Assembly: GCA_937992195.1 (NCBI GenBank)
Contig: CALKKV010000006.1
Span: forward strand, 39,599-103,598
Origin: an uncultured Gammaproteobacteria bacterium
GTDB lineage: Bacteria > Pseudomonadota > Gammaproteobacteria > Arenicellales > Poriferihabitantaceae
Direction: 5' to 3'
DNA: 64,000 bases
The notes under the pieces were generated by a model, which saw only the letters and a list, made by a program, of their open reading frames with translations, was not told the origin of the DNA and made no database searches. Below are positions 8,125 through 17,197 of the stretch, piece after piece. Within the stretch, counting starts at the first letter, position 1. Each line of letters begins with the position of its first letter. A program made the translations under genes and the position numbers.

Positions 8125-9096
8125 CTATCGAGGATAGTGACAGGTAAGCCAGTGCTTACCTTCGTTAAGAACAGGCGGAAATTGATCACTGCAGCCCGAA
8201 GAAACAAACGGACATCGGGTATGAAACTCGCAGCCAGTAGGGCGCATCATTAAACTTGGCACTTCTCCCTTAAGCTCGATTCGATTGATTTTCGCATCCG
8301 GATCTGCTTCAGGGTTGGCTGAAAGCAATGCCAGGGTATAAGGATGTTTTGCTTTTGCAAAAATATTATCAGTATCGCCCTGCTCTACAAATCTCCCGAG
8401 ATACATAATCGCTGTCCGATCAGAGATATGCCGCACAATATTCAGATTGTGGGTGATCACAAACATACTCACCCCCAGTTCATCCTGCAACCGATTCAGC
8501 AAATTGAGAATTTCGCCCTGTACTGATACATCCAGCCCCGCTGTTGGCTCGTCGGCGATGATCAGTTTTGGATGCAATGCCAATGCTCTGGCCACGCCAA
8601 CTCTACGCGCCTGACCACCACTTAATTGATGAGGATAACGCTCTGAAAAATGTTTCGGTAAACCGACGAGTTGTAGTAATCGATCGCTCTCCGCTTTCAG
8701 GTCTTTCTGTTTTAGATTATGAATATGAAACGGTTCGGTGATCAGTGACCCAACATTCAAACGCGGACTTAGTGAACCCACCGGGTTTTGCCACATAAAA
8801 GAAATTTTCTTACGATATGATTGCATTGCTTCGTCATCCATTTTGGTAATATCTTCACCATTAAACAGAATCGAACCCTCTGCAGTTTTATGTAGACCCG
8901 CTAGCGCCATCGCCAAGGTTGATTTGCCGGAACCGCTCTCTCCAACCAGCGTAAAAGTCTCTCCTTCACGAATTGAAAAAGAAACGTCTCTGACCGCGTC
9001 GATGAATGGATCTTTGCTGCCCTTTAGCAACGCCTGCAAGGTGCCGTGAATACGAAATCGCACTCTCACATTGCATGCTTCAACAATGTTGCTCAT
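8125..9096 (-). CDS. Dipeptide/oligopeptide ABC transporter ATP-binding protein (DppF/OppF-like)
   Basis: A 323-residue ABC ATPase: Walker A GESGSGKST, Q-loop WQNP, signature LSGGQARR, Walker B LIIADEPTAGLD and the H-loop in VITHN. The C-terminal oligopeptide/dipeptide region (GCEFHTRCPF, with the Cys cluster common in Opp/Dpp ATPases) is present. Its ATG overlaps the stop of the preceding ATPase gene by 4 bp (ATGA), indicating translational coupling. It pairs with the DppD-like subunit to power import through the two permeases encoded upstream. Confidence 0.93.
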   Translation of the reverse strand: MSNIVEACNVRVRFRIHGTLQALLKGSKDPFIDAVRDVSFSIREGETFTLVGESGSGKSTLAMALAGLHKTAEGSILFNGEDITKMDDEAMQSYRKKISFMWQNPVGSLSPRLNVGSLITEPFHIHNLKQKDLKAESDRLLQLVGLPKHFSERYPHQLSGGQARRVGVARALALHPKLIIADEPTAGLDVSVQGEILNLLNRLQDELGVSMFVITHNLNIVRHISDRTAIMYLGRFVEQGDTDNIFAKAKHPYTLALLSANPEADPDAKINRIELKGEVPSLMMRPTGCEFHTRCPFVSSGCSDQFPPVLNEGKHWLTCHYPR

Positions 9097-10061
9097 GAAT
9101 CAACCCCATGGCAAGAAACAAAGTGGCCTGTTTGACATTCATCCCATTCCGGAACCTGTGTCGCACATTGTGCTAGCGCGCTATCACATCGGTCGCGAAA
9201 CACACAGCCACGTGGCACTTCTATTAAATTTGGAATCTCTCCAGGAATCGTCGGAAGGTGTCGGCTTTTCTCGACAATAACCGCGGGGTCACACTGCAAT
9301 AATTTTCGGGTATAGGGATGAGCTGGATGGTAGAACACATCTCGCACGGATCCTTCCTCGACCACTTCTCCCGCGTACATCACCACCACAAAATCACATA
9401 ACTCCGCAATCACACCGAGATGATGAGAGATAAATAAGATTGAACACCCCATATTCTTTTGTAATTCTTTCAGCAGGTGAACGATTTGCACTTCCAGCGT
9501 TGCATCCAATGCGGTAGTAGGCTCATCGGCAATCAACAAAGATGGGTTAGCCTGTAATGCCATGGCGATGGATATCCGTTGTTGCATACCGCCGGAAAAC
9601 TCGTGAGGGAATTGTTTGAGTCGACCTGCTGGGTCAGGTATTCCCACGCTCTCCAGCATCTCTTTCGAGCGCTGCAGTTTTTCGGCATAGGTCTTATTGT
9701 CCCGATACTGGACATCCACCATTTGCCGGCCAATCGATAACACCGGATTCAGGGTCGACATCGGATCCTGAAAAACAATCGACATGGCACTGCCACGGAT
9801 CGCACGCATTTCTTCTTGGCCGAGCTTAAGTAAATCTTCATCTTCGAACTCAATACTGCCATTAGGTACCGTGGCGTTCTCGGCGAGCAATCGAATTATG
9901 GAACTGATCAGCGTCGACTTACCGCAACCACTTTCGCCAACTACACCAACAATAGAACCTTTTGGCACATCAAGATTTATATGACGCAACGCCTGCAGGA
10001 CTCCAGCGTTCGTCTCGTAATGCACCGATAGATCTTTGATTGAGAGCACATGATCGCTCAC
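9093..10061 (-). CDS. Dipeptide/oligopeptide ABC transporter ATP-binding protein (DppD/OppD-like)
   Basis: A 322-residue ABC ATPase with Walker A GESGCGKST, signature FSGGMQQR, Walker B LLIADEPTTALD and the C-terminal GCVFRDRC Cys cluster of the Opp/Dpp group. GTG start, overlapping the permease stop by 4 bp (GTGA). Second ATPase of the same importer, part of the chain SBP - DppB - DppC - DppD - DppF - two hydrolases on the minus strand. Confidence 0.93.
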   Translation of the reverse strand: MSDHVLSIKDLSVHYETNAGVLQALRHINLDVPKGSIVGVVGESGCGKSTLISSIIRLLAENATVPNGSIEFEDEDLLKLGQEEMRAIRGSAMSIVFQDPMSTLNPVLSIGRQMVDVQYRDNKTYAEKLQRSKEMLESVGIPDPAGRLKQFPHEFSGGMQQRISIAMALQANPSLLIADEPTTALDATLEVQIVHLLKELQKNMGCSILFISHHLGVIAELCDFVVVMYAGEVVEEGSVRDVFYHPAHPYTRKLLQCDPAVIVEKSRHLPTIPGEIPNLIEVPRGCVFRDRCDSALAQCATQVPEWDECQTGHFVSCHGVDS

Positions 10062-10894
10062 AGGTTTTTCCTCAATTTGGGATCAATCAAATCACGTAAC
10101 GATTCACCAAGGAAAGTAAAACCCAGGGTAATCAATATCAGCGGAATGCTACCGGCGATAATCGGCCAAGGTGTATTGCGGATTAAAGTATAACCATCAT
10201 TCAGGATACTTCCCCAGGATGGGGTGGGTGGTTTTACCCCCATTCCGAGAAAGCTTAAACCTGCTTCCAGCGCAACAACTGTAGGAATATCCATCGACGC
10301 CAGAATCATTAATGGTCCCATCACATTGGGTAACACATGAACACGAAGGATGCGCCCCAGCGAGGCGCCCATGACTCTTTCGGCCTGGATAAACTCATTG
10401 TTTTTAATAGTGAGCGTCTGGGTGCGAATCACCCGGCCATAATTAGGGATGGAGGTAATAACAATAACAACGATAACCATACCAAGTGAAGGTCCCACCA
10501 GTGCGACAGCAGCAAGCGCAAACATAACGGTGGGAAAGGAACGGATGGTGTCAAAGAACAACATAATTAAATTGTCCAGCCAGCTGGGACCGAAACCTGC
10601 CAGCATGCCCAGTACAACTCCAATACTTAGCGCAGAAGCAATTGAAATTAACGCGACTTTCAGCGCGACCTGACCACCGTACAGCACCCTCGAAAAGAGA
10701 TCACGACCCAGTTGGTCGGTACCTAACAGGTGATTGATGGAAGGATCTTGCAAACGCTCCTTAATATTTAGCGCAATGGGATCGTAAGGTGCAATCACAC
10801 TGGCAAAGAGTGCGCTCAAGATAATCAATACAACCAACACTAGCCCAAACAGCCCCATGGGTTCGCGAGCGATACGTTTTAACAGCAGAATCAT
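10058..10894 (-). CDS. ABC transporter permease (DppC/OppC-like)
   Basis: A 278-residue inner-membrane permease with about six membrane segments. The binding-protein-dependent transport motif region EAGLSFLGMGVKPPTPSWG is typical of DppC. The GTDQLGRDLFSRVLYGG segment is also characteristic. An ORF start exists at 10924, but the ATG at 10894 overlaps the upstream stop as ATGA, the pattern used by all genes of this operon, so I prefer it. It forms the translocation channel with the DppB-like subunit. Confidence 0.91.
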   Translation of the reverse strand: MILLLKRIAREPMGLFGLVLVVLIILSALFASVIAPYDPIALNIKERLQDPSINHLLGTDQLGRDLFSRVLYGGQVALKVALISIASALSIGVVLGMLAGFGPSWLDNLIMLFFDTIRSFPTVMFALAAVALVGPSLGMVIVVIVITSIPNYGRVIRTQTLTIKNNEFIQAERVMGASLGRILRVHVLPNVMGPLMILASMDIPTVVALEAGLSFLGMGVKPPTPSWGSILNDGYTLIRNTPWPIIAGSIPLILITLGFTFLGESLRDLIDPKLRKNL

Positions 10895-11835
10895 AATGAC
10901 GCCCGAATACGTGGATCGAGCCATGCGTTGATCAGATCAGATATCGTAGTACTAGCAACAAATAAAATCGTGCTTACCAATACCGAACCCATGACGACTG
11001 GATAGTTACGGGTGGTAATCGAGTCATAGATTAATTTACCTATACCAGGCCGAGCGAAGACGATTTCTGTGAACAGAGCAGCGGATAATAAAAACCCCAT
11101 GCCGACACCAATCACAGTCACTGTGGGCAACACCGCAAGTTTAAGTGCGTACCGAAACACCACCACCTTTTCCGGCAAACCATAAGCCCTTGCGGTACGA
11201 ATATGATTTTCACCCATCACTTCCAGCATGGAAGCGCGCACCAATCGTGCCAGATAGCCGATCCATGACAATCCGATAGCGAAGGCCGGCAAAAGAATAT
11301 GAGAGAGCTGATCCATGAAATCACCCTTCTCACCTGCGCCAACTGCTGGAAGCCACTTCAGCCACACCGCAAAGACTAAAAGTGAAAACAACGCGACCAC
11401 AAAGGCTGGCGCGGTAATACAGGCAATGGAGAGGATGCCGGTAATGCGATCGATTAGTGTGTTTCGATGCAAGGCAGAATAGCAGCCGAGAGGAATACCA
11501 ATCAATGCAGCAAAGGTAATTGCTGTAAAGATTAACCAAAGGGTATATGGCAGCTGACCGAATACAATTTCAGTAACCGGCCGTTTGGTGACGACATCCA
11601 TGCCAAGATCACCGCGGAAAAGATTGCCAAAGAATTTTAAGATCTGCAGCACCAACGGTTGATCAAGACCCATCCGTGCTGACATGGTGGCAATCATCTC
11701 TGCAGTAGCACGAGGGCCTAGCAATATTCTCGCAGGATCTCCCGGCACCAGGTGAATCATGCAAAACAACACTGTCACCGCTAGCATAACAATAACAATG
11801 CCGAGGAGCAGTCGCTTAAAAATATATAAAAGCAT
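10891..11835 (-). CDS. ABC transporter permease (DppB/OppB-like)
   Basis: A 314-residue polytopic permease of the DppB class. The N-terminus MLLYIFKRLLLGIVIVMLAVT and the HLVPGDPARILLGPRA motif are diagnostic, and the EAA-loop region near EVMGENHIRTARAYGLPE contacts the ATPases. Overlaps the next gene by 4 bp. Separated from the binding-protein gene by about 150 bp that hold a hairpin. Confidence 0.92.
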   Translation of the reverse strand: MLLYIFKRLLLGIVIVMLAVTVLFCMIHLVPGDPARILLGPRATAEMIATMSARMGLDQPLVLQILKFFGNLFRGDLGMDVVTKRPVTEIVFGQLPYTLWLIFTAITFAALIGIPLGCYSALHRNTLIDRITGILSIACITAPAFVVALFSLLVFAVWLKWLPAVGAGEKGDFMDQLSHILLPAFAIGLSWIGYLARLVRASMLEVMGENHIRTARAYGLPEKVVVFRYALKLAVLPTVTVIGVGMGFLLSAALFTEIVFARPGIGKLIYDSITTRNYPVVMGSVLVSTILFVASTTISDLINAWLDPRIRASL

Positions 11836-11909
11836 TTCAGATTAGAGCAACGGCCGGATCAGGCATCGAGTGCCAACTCAAGCGTCCTCGAGATCCATCT
11901 TGAATAATA

Positions 11910-11938
11910 ATTCGGGAAGCACGACACGCTTCCCGAAT
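11910..11938 (-). terminator. Intra-operon attenuating hairpin between binding protein and permease genes
   Basis: ATTCGGGAAGC (11910-11920) and GCTTCCCGAAT (11928-11938) form a perfect 11-bp stem with a 7-nt loop. Read in the minus direction it is followed by TTATTATTC, an imperfect U-rich tail. It lies after the binding-protein stop and before the DppB-like gene. Such hairpins typically give partial termination or protect the upstream message, so that binding protein is made in excess over the permease. Confidence 0.65.
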
Positions 11939-11984
11939 CTGATTACTGCCGTTACAGTCTTAGATGTTGAACGCTGCTAATTAG

Positions 11985-13574
11985 CTAAACTGGCGCAAAA
12001 TGACGCAGCAATGGTAGTCCATCCGGGCGGAATGCCGGAGCAATTGAATTCCGATAGATGACTGGCGTTGATTCATGGGTAATAAACCGATACGCCCCAC
12101 TCTCTTCCATCATGTCTTGCATCTGCTGGTACATCGCAGCGCGCTTGTCATTATCCACTTCAGCTTTGGCAGCAGCTTCAAGCTTGTCGAATTCAGGATC
12201 GCTATAGTGCTCCCAGTTCCAAATTCCTTTTTGCTCCGTCACAAACCACGCCGTTGCATAAGAAGCATCCGGCCCCATGGAAAAACGATTCAGGATCAAC
12301 TGAATATCTTTGTATCGATCCCCTGCGCTGGCATCACCAAGCGACCAGAATGCACCAGATTCATGGAGATTTACTTCCACATTGATGCCAACCTGGGCAC
12401 AAGTGGCCTGGATAACTTGTGCGGTAGTCACATTCGCTGCCTTGTTTAACACATCGAGCGTTACAGAAGCGCCGCCATCTAAACCCGCGGCCGAGAGATA
12501 CTCTTTAGCCTTAGCTAAGTCCGCCGCAGGCGGCACCAACGCACTTTCGCGATGTCCGATCAATCCCGGAGCAACCATTCCCGTTGCGACATCAGCAGCA
12601 CCAAAATAGGAAGCTTCCAAAATAGAAGGCACGTCGATGCAATGTTGAATCGCCTTACGCAGATTCTCATTAGATGTTGTTTCGTTTTCCACATTCATAC
12701 CCACCCACACATAGTAAAGAGAGGGGTACTCGGCCAATGTCGAGTCTGCAGGAGTTGCGGATTTCAATGACCCCACTGAGCTTACCGGCACACGGGTACA
12801 ATCAATATCCCCGGATTCGAATGCAATTTGCGCAGTACTCTCATCATCAATTGGAAAGATATGAATCTCATCGAATGCAGCACTACCGCCATGCCAGTCC
12901 GGATTCCTTACCAGAATTGTTTTTTGTTTAGGCTGCCATTCCTGATGCATGTAAGGACCAGAAGCACAGGGCGTCGTGGTATCCACTTTACCGCCCGCTT
13001 CTTCCCACGCTTTCTTACAAACGATATTACCTACGATATAAGGCAATGCAATATTCCATGCAGGCGGATAAGGATCCTCGAAGACGATCGTACCTTCGTA
13101 CTGACCATCAACAGTGACTTCTTTCAGCGTGCCCCAATCCGGCTTGTTGGTGGACTCAACCTCATCGGCAAGGATACGTTCGAAAGAATACTTCACGTCT
13201 TCAGCAGTCATTTCTCCATAACCATTGGAAAACATTACGCCTTGCTTTAATTTGAACTTAATCTTTGTCGGGTCGACTTGTTCGATAGATTCAGCTGCGT
13301 CCAACTCCCAGCCCCAGTCGCGGCCTGGTTTATATTGAATCAATTTGCTGTAGATCGAACTTTGAATTTCTTCATCAACGATGCCTTGGGACTGAGCTGG
13401 ATCAAGGCTTCGCATATCGGCATAAGTGCGAATCTTTAATATCTTTTTATCCTGAGCAAATGCGATTTCGTACATACCACCGGCAGCGGTAGTTATACCT
13501 AAGGCACCAGCGGTTTTCAGGAATTCTCTACGGTCGAGCTCGGAGACAGGTTTTACAGGTGCTTTCTTTGTCAC
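11985..13574 (-). CDS. Extracellular solute-binding protein family 5, TAT-exported (dipeptide-type)
   Basis: A 529-residue periplasmic binding protein (SBP_bac_5 class). It begins with a twin-arginine signal DRREFLKTAGALG followed by a small hydrophobic stretch ending near AFAQD. Family landmarks include SLDPAQS, the VKYSFERIL segment and YKDIQLIL. The start is the GTG at 13574, because GGAGG lies 5 nt upstream. The TTG at 13586 would put that ribosome site inside the coding sequence. It is the first gene of the importer operon and sets specificity. TAT export is less common for this family and suggests cytoplasmic folding. The substrate could be a peptide or another amide cleaved by the S15-like enzymes. 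Confidence 0.9.
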   Translation of the reverse strand: MTKKAPVKPVSELDRREFLKTAGALGITTAAGGMYEIAFAQDKKILKIRTYADMRSLDPAQSQGIVDEEIQSSIYSKLIQYKPGRDWGWELDAAESIEQVDPTKIKFKLKQGVMFSNGYGEMTAEDVKYSFERILADEVESTNKPDWGTLKEVTVDGQYEGTIVFEDPYPPAWNIALPYIVGNIVCKKAWEEAGGKVDTTTPCASGPYMHQEWQPKQKTILVRNPDWHGGSAAFDEIHIFPIDDESTAQIAFESGDIDCTRVPVSSVGSLKSATPADSTLAEYPSLYYVWVGMNVENETTSNENLRKAIQHCIDVPSILEASYFGAADVATGMVAPGLIGHRESALVPPAADLAKAKEYLSAAGLDGGASVTLDVLNKAANVTTAQVIQATCAQVGINVEVNLHESGAFWSLGDASAGDRYKDIQLILNRFSMGPDASYATAWFVTEQKGIWNWEHYSDPEFDKLEAAAKAEVDNDKRAAMYQQMQDMMEESGAYRFITHESTPVIYRNSIAPAFRPDGLPLLRHFAPV

Positions 13575-13802
13575 GTTATCCTCCAAGATAATCTAGGGTG
13601 GGTGAATGGGTAAATTCATATAATTGATAACTGATGGAATCATTGCGGCTATCCATCTCGCTTATACTATCCCCATTTCGATTGAGTTAGCAAACAACGA
13701 CTTAGTCGACCAGTTTAGGTCGTTTCTATGCAACTCGCGGCGTGAAAAGCAGAACCCGGAATTTCCCTAAAGTTAGAAAACACCGAACACGAGTAAATCC
13801 AT

Positions 13803-14939
13803 CTACTGCAAAACAGAATTTATAATGCTTGGCTGACCATTTCCCAGATAAAAGATTCCTGGCAAGCCATCAGTTTCAAAACTAAGGCTCGGATTATTCG
13901 ACAGCCTGGAGTTTTCAATGGATAGCGTACCAGTACGATCATTGCTGACGAAAATGACTCCTCCTCCACCCTCATTCGCAATATTATTGTTTATCGTTGT
14001 GCCACATATTTTCAAATCAAATTTACCACCATCGTTATAGATCGCACCCCCGTTACCACCTCCCGGCGTACCTGGCTGGCTTGGGTTTGCACCGAATCCT
14101 ATTGCTCTATTGTGGCTAAACTCCGAGTTAATTACGGAAAAAGAAACGCCAATGCTACTCAATCCACCGCCATTGGAACAAACGTTCGCTTTGTTTGGGG
14201 CCCCGCCAAATATACTGTTCACGACAAAAACGGGTAAGTTGTTAAACTGACTAAATACACGTACTGCGGCACCACCTACATCCGGGCCGACATCGGCGCA
14301 AACGTTGTTCTCAAAAACCGAATTCACGATTTTGAATCTTCCGCCTCGCACCCATATTGCGCCACCTCCATCAAATTCCGTTTCTGATTTCGAGTTACCA
14401 TTTTTAAAAGTCAGATTCTGAACGGTTAATTGTGGGTGATCCTGATTCTGACAATGTGGAGTAGTGAAAACTTGATCACTATCACAGGTATTCATATACA
14501 AAATTCGGCGCGCATTTTCTCCGCTCAATGTGACTTTATTGCCGCCATCGATCACTATTTTTGGTCCAGTATTATTGAATACTCTTGCAGTTTGTTGCAT
14601 TGCAATTTCCACCGGCGCCGAACCACAGTTAAACGTAATCACGCCTCCTTGGGCGACAGCAGATACCACAGCAGCACTGGTACAGCTTTGTGGGGTCCCA
14701 TTTCCAATAACATGATCGGGGTTTCTTGTGTTTTCAGCTTGACCCGCCGCTGGTACAGCACAAAAACCGCCAGGCGGAGGAGGCACATCGACTGGATTCC
14801 CCCCCTTTAATTGCGCACCTGCAATAACTGCGGGAATACTAAGTAAAAGACTATCCTCGTCTTGCGCATTTACCACTGTGGGAATGTGCATCAATACTAC
14901 TAGAGGAAGATACCGCAATACTAGATAAAGATATTTCAT
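13803..14939 (-). CDS. Secreted right-handed beta-helix protein
   Basis: A 378-residue protein with an N-terminal signal peptide ending near VVNAQ. The body is rich in Gly, Asn and Ser, with repeated turns such as NLTFKNGNS, NSVFENNVC, NSEFSHNRA and TTINNNIANEGGG. These are the ladder repeats of pectin-lyase-like parallel beta-helices. Six or more Cys may form extracellular disulfides. No catalytic pectate or pectin lyase signature is recognisable and no C-terminal sorting domain is seen. Probably exported, with an unknown surface or extracellular role. It stands alone between the peptide operon and the Rieske operon. Confidence 0.7.
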   Translation of the reverse strand: MKYLYLVLRYLPLVVLMHIPTVVNAQDEDSLLLSIPAVIAGAQLKGGNPVDVPPPPGGFCAVPAAGQAENTRNPDHVIGNGTPQSCTSAAVVSAVAQGGVITFNCGSAPVEIAMQQTARVFNNTGPKIVIDGGNKVTLSGENARRILYMNTCDSDQVFTTPHCQNQDHPQLTVQNLTFKNGNSKSETEFDGGGAIWVRGGRFKIVNSVFENNVCADVGPDVGGAAVRVFSQFNNLPVFVVNSIFGGAPNKANVCSNGGGLSSIGVSFSVINSEFSHNRAIGFGANPSQPGTPGGGNGGAIYNDGGKFDLKICGTTINNNIANEGGGGVIFVSNDRTGTLSIENSRLSNNPSLSFETDGLPGIFYLGNGQPSIINSVLQ

Positions 14940-15032
14940 TTATTGATTCAAGTTTTTTGTCCTCCCCTAAGGAGAGTCCTGGATGCGCTTTTTCTAAAGT
15001 CAGTCTATTTTACATCTCTCGATTTTTTGTGA

Positions 15033-15896
15033 CTAACCTGCATATTCTAACCGCTTTCTTTCGTTATAAAGAATATATAGTCCTGATCCGATAACAATCG
15101 CGGTACCGCTAAAAGTCCAAAAATCAGGCAGGTCGGAGAAAAATAGATACCCCCAAATTGTGCTATAGACAATCAAGGTATAGTGCATTGGCGTGACTAC
15201 GACTGCTTCAGCAATTTCCAGTGCACGAATGATCAAAAATTCGCCGACACCAGAAAATATGGCCAACGCGAGAAAGAGCATCAGGTGATGCTTATGAACC
15301 GGCGTAGTCCACACAAATAGAACCGGTATAGAAAGAATGCAAAACGCAGTAGTGGCGGTATAGGCCAACGTGGTCAGCGTTGGATCAATTTGGCCAATTG
15401 GTCTGGAAATAATTTGTCGCAAAGCGAAAGCAAGCGCTGCTATCAGCGTCAGAAAGATAGCCGGATGAAACACCCCAAACCCTGGACGAATGATAACAAG
15501 TGTACCCAGAAAACCCAGGATAACGGCAATCCAGCGTCTTGGCCCTACTTTTTCCTTTAATACCAAAGCGCCGAAAACGGTCACCAGAAATGGGGTAACA
15601 AAAGTCACTGCAACCACATCAGCCAACGGCACGTATCGAATAGCAAAGATAAAACAGGTTGCCGATACCGCCGCGAACATGCCGCGGATAATTTGCAGCT
15701 TCGGTACTGCACTATTAAAAATTGCCGGCCCCTTCATCATCAAAATGACGACGAGCGCGAAGCCGATACCAAGTTGTCTTGACCAGGTAATTTGAAACGG
15801 AGAAAAATGTTCCGTCAGTAATTTCGCGATAACATCAGCAACGGAAAAAGTGGCGAATCCGGCTGCCATCAACCAGATGCCTTTAAGGTTATTCAT
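15033..15896 (-). CDS. EamA/DMT-family transporter
   Basis: A 287-residue inner-membrane protein with about ten transmembrane helices in two EamA repeats. GPRRWIAVILGFLGTLVIIRPG closes the first repeat, and SGVGEFLIIRALEIAEAVVVTPMHYT lies in the second. Family members move amino acids, metabolites or drugs, most often outward. It is the last gene of the minus-strand Rieske/RidA/PTE/enolase operon (68 bp after the enolase-superfamily gene), so it may move the substrate or a by-product of that pathway. Confidence 0.88.
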   Translation of the reverse strand: MNNLKGIWLMAAGFATFSVADVIAKLLTEHFSPFQITWSRQLGIGFALVVILMMKGPAIFNSAVPKLQIIRGMFAAVSATCFIFAIRYVPLADVVAVTFVTPFLVTVFGALVLKEKVGPRRWIAVILGFLGTLVIIRPGFGVFHPAIFLTLIAALAFALRQIISRPIGQIDPTLTTLAYTATTAFCILSIPVLFVWTTPVHKHHLMLFLALAIFSGVGEFLIIRALEIAEAVVVTPMHYTLIVYSTIWGYLFFSDLPDFWTFSGTAIVIGSGLYILYNERKRLEYAG

Positions 15897-15964
15897 TATT
15901 ATTTTTTGAGAGAGGTAGAGGAAGTATACGCTCGTCCTCTACGCTTCTATAGCCTTAAGACCGA

Positions 15965-17074
15965 TCAAATTTCATAGACTGCAACTGGCGACCCAAGCAA
16001 ATCCTCATCGGGCGCTACGCCTAGTCCAGGCGTATCGTCTACGGCCAACACACCATCCACGCTCCTCGCGCCTCTGCCGGGGGCAACGTCAACTGTCAGC
16101 ATATCCTGACAGGCCCAGGTTCCCAACCTGAATTCTTGTGGGATAGTTTGCGCCAGATGCGCCACTTCGGTATCGGCCAGCACTGATCCACCTGTCGCCA
16201 TTACGTAGCACTGAATTCCATTGGCAAGGGCCAAATCCCGAATTCGCCTCGCTTTCGTAAGTCCACCAACCCGATTTAATTTAATATTAACAATCTCTGC
16301 CAGATTACCGGAAATGATTCTCATCATATCCAAAATGGTGTGCAAGGATTCATCGACACTAATTGACGATTGCGTAATCGGGCGAACTGCCGAAAGGTCT
16401 TCGATGGTTTCGACCGGCTGCTCAAAAGTTGCGTTGAAATCGGATACGGCATTCATCACGGTAATGGCTTCACTCCGTGTCCACGAACGATTGGCATCAT
16501 AAAACAACTTCTCACCCGGCTGCCTATTTTCCTCTAGATATCTAATACGCTGAATATCAAGCTCGGTATCACCACCGACTTTTACAGAATGCAATTTGTA
16601 TCCTTGCTCCCGGTATTTCTTAATCAAAGCCAGCATTCGTTCCGGAGTGCCGGTTGAAATAGAGGAGGCAATCAACGTTCCATTTTCATATCGACCGCCG
16701 AGGACATCAGCGATTGATCGGCCACATACTTGTCCCCAGATATCCCAGCACGCCATATCGATAGGTGCCTTCGCATATAAATGCCCAGGCAAACAGATAT
16801 CCATCGCGCGTTCGATATGATGAATTTTACAGGGGTCTAAACCAAGCACACTAGATGACAGTGTCTCTATGCCCGCGCGCACTCCCGGACCATGGGCAGG
16901 TAAATAGGTGTTGCCCCAGGGAGTACCCTCACCCCAGCCTACGATACCTAAGTCGGTTTCTATCTTAAGAAAGGTGGCGTCCAGGCTTTCAAACTTCAGT
17001 CTGCCGCCAGAAAGATAATAGGGTTCACTTAATGGCAAATCTAACTGATAAACCGAGATCTTTTTTATTTTCAT
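15965..17074 (-). CDS. Enolase-superfamily enzyme (mandelate racemase/muconate lactonizing group), hydroxyproline-betaine epimerase-like
   Basis: A 369-residue protein with the N-terminal capping domain and the C-terminal TIM barrel of the MLE/MR group. Lys165 (HSVKVGG) and Lys265 (NIKLNRVGG) are the paired acid/base residues. Metal ligands are Asp193 (YDANRS), Glu218 (FEQP) and Glu242 (or Asp241, SVDES). GHLYAKAPIDMACWD and the terminal PGLGVAPDEDLLGSPVA strongly recall HpbD, the 4-hydroxyproline-betaine 2-epimerase, whose catalytic lysines are at nearly the same positions. The reaction is therefore probably racemisation/epimerisation or lactonisation of a small carboxylate. The neighbouring Rieske oxygenase of quaternary-amine type supports a betaine substrate. 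Exact function is inferred. Confidence 0.85.
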   Translation of the reverse strand: MKIKKISVYQLDLPLSEPYYLSGGRLKFESLDATFLKIETDLGIVGWGEGTPWGNTYLPAHGPGVRAGIETLSSSVLGLDPCKIHHIERAMDICLPGHLYAKAPIDMACWDIWGQVCGRSIADVLGGRYENGTLIASSISTGTPERMLALIKKYREQGYKLHSVKVGGDTELDIQRIRYLEENRQPGEKLFYDANRSWTRSEAITVMNAVSDFNATFEQPVETIEDLSAVRPITQSSISVDESLHTILDMMRIISGNLAEIVNIKLNRVGGLTKARRIRDLALANGIQCYVMATGGSVLADTEVAHLAQTIPQEFRLGTWACQDMLTVDVAPGRGARSVDGVLAVDDTPGLGVAPDEDLLGSPVAVYEI

Positions 17075-17197
17075 CTTATCCGTTGGACTTAATTAATCTA
17101 TCAACAATATTGCAAAGATTTGCTTGTGAACAGATGTCGGCAGAATTGGTTAATATCGAAAGAGAAACGAATTACGAAAGGCATGTTTTTTCCTAGA

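Noticed and set aside
8088..8207. N-terminal extension of the second CocE/NonD hydrolase
   Set aside because: It overlaps the ABC ATPase gene by 83 bp and has no counterpart in the equally long paralog.
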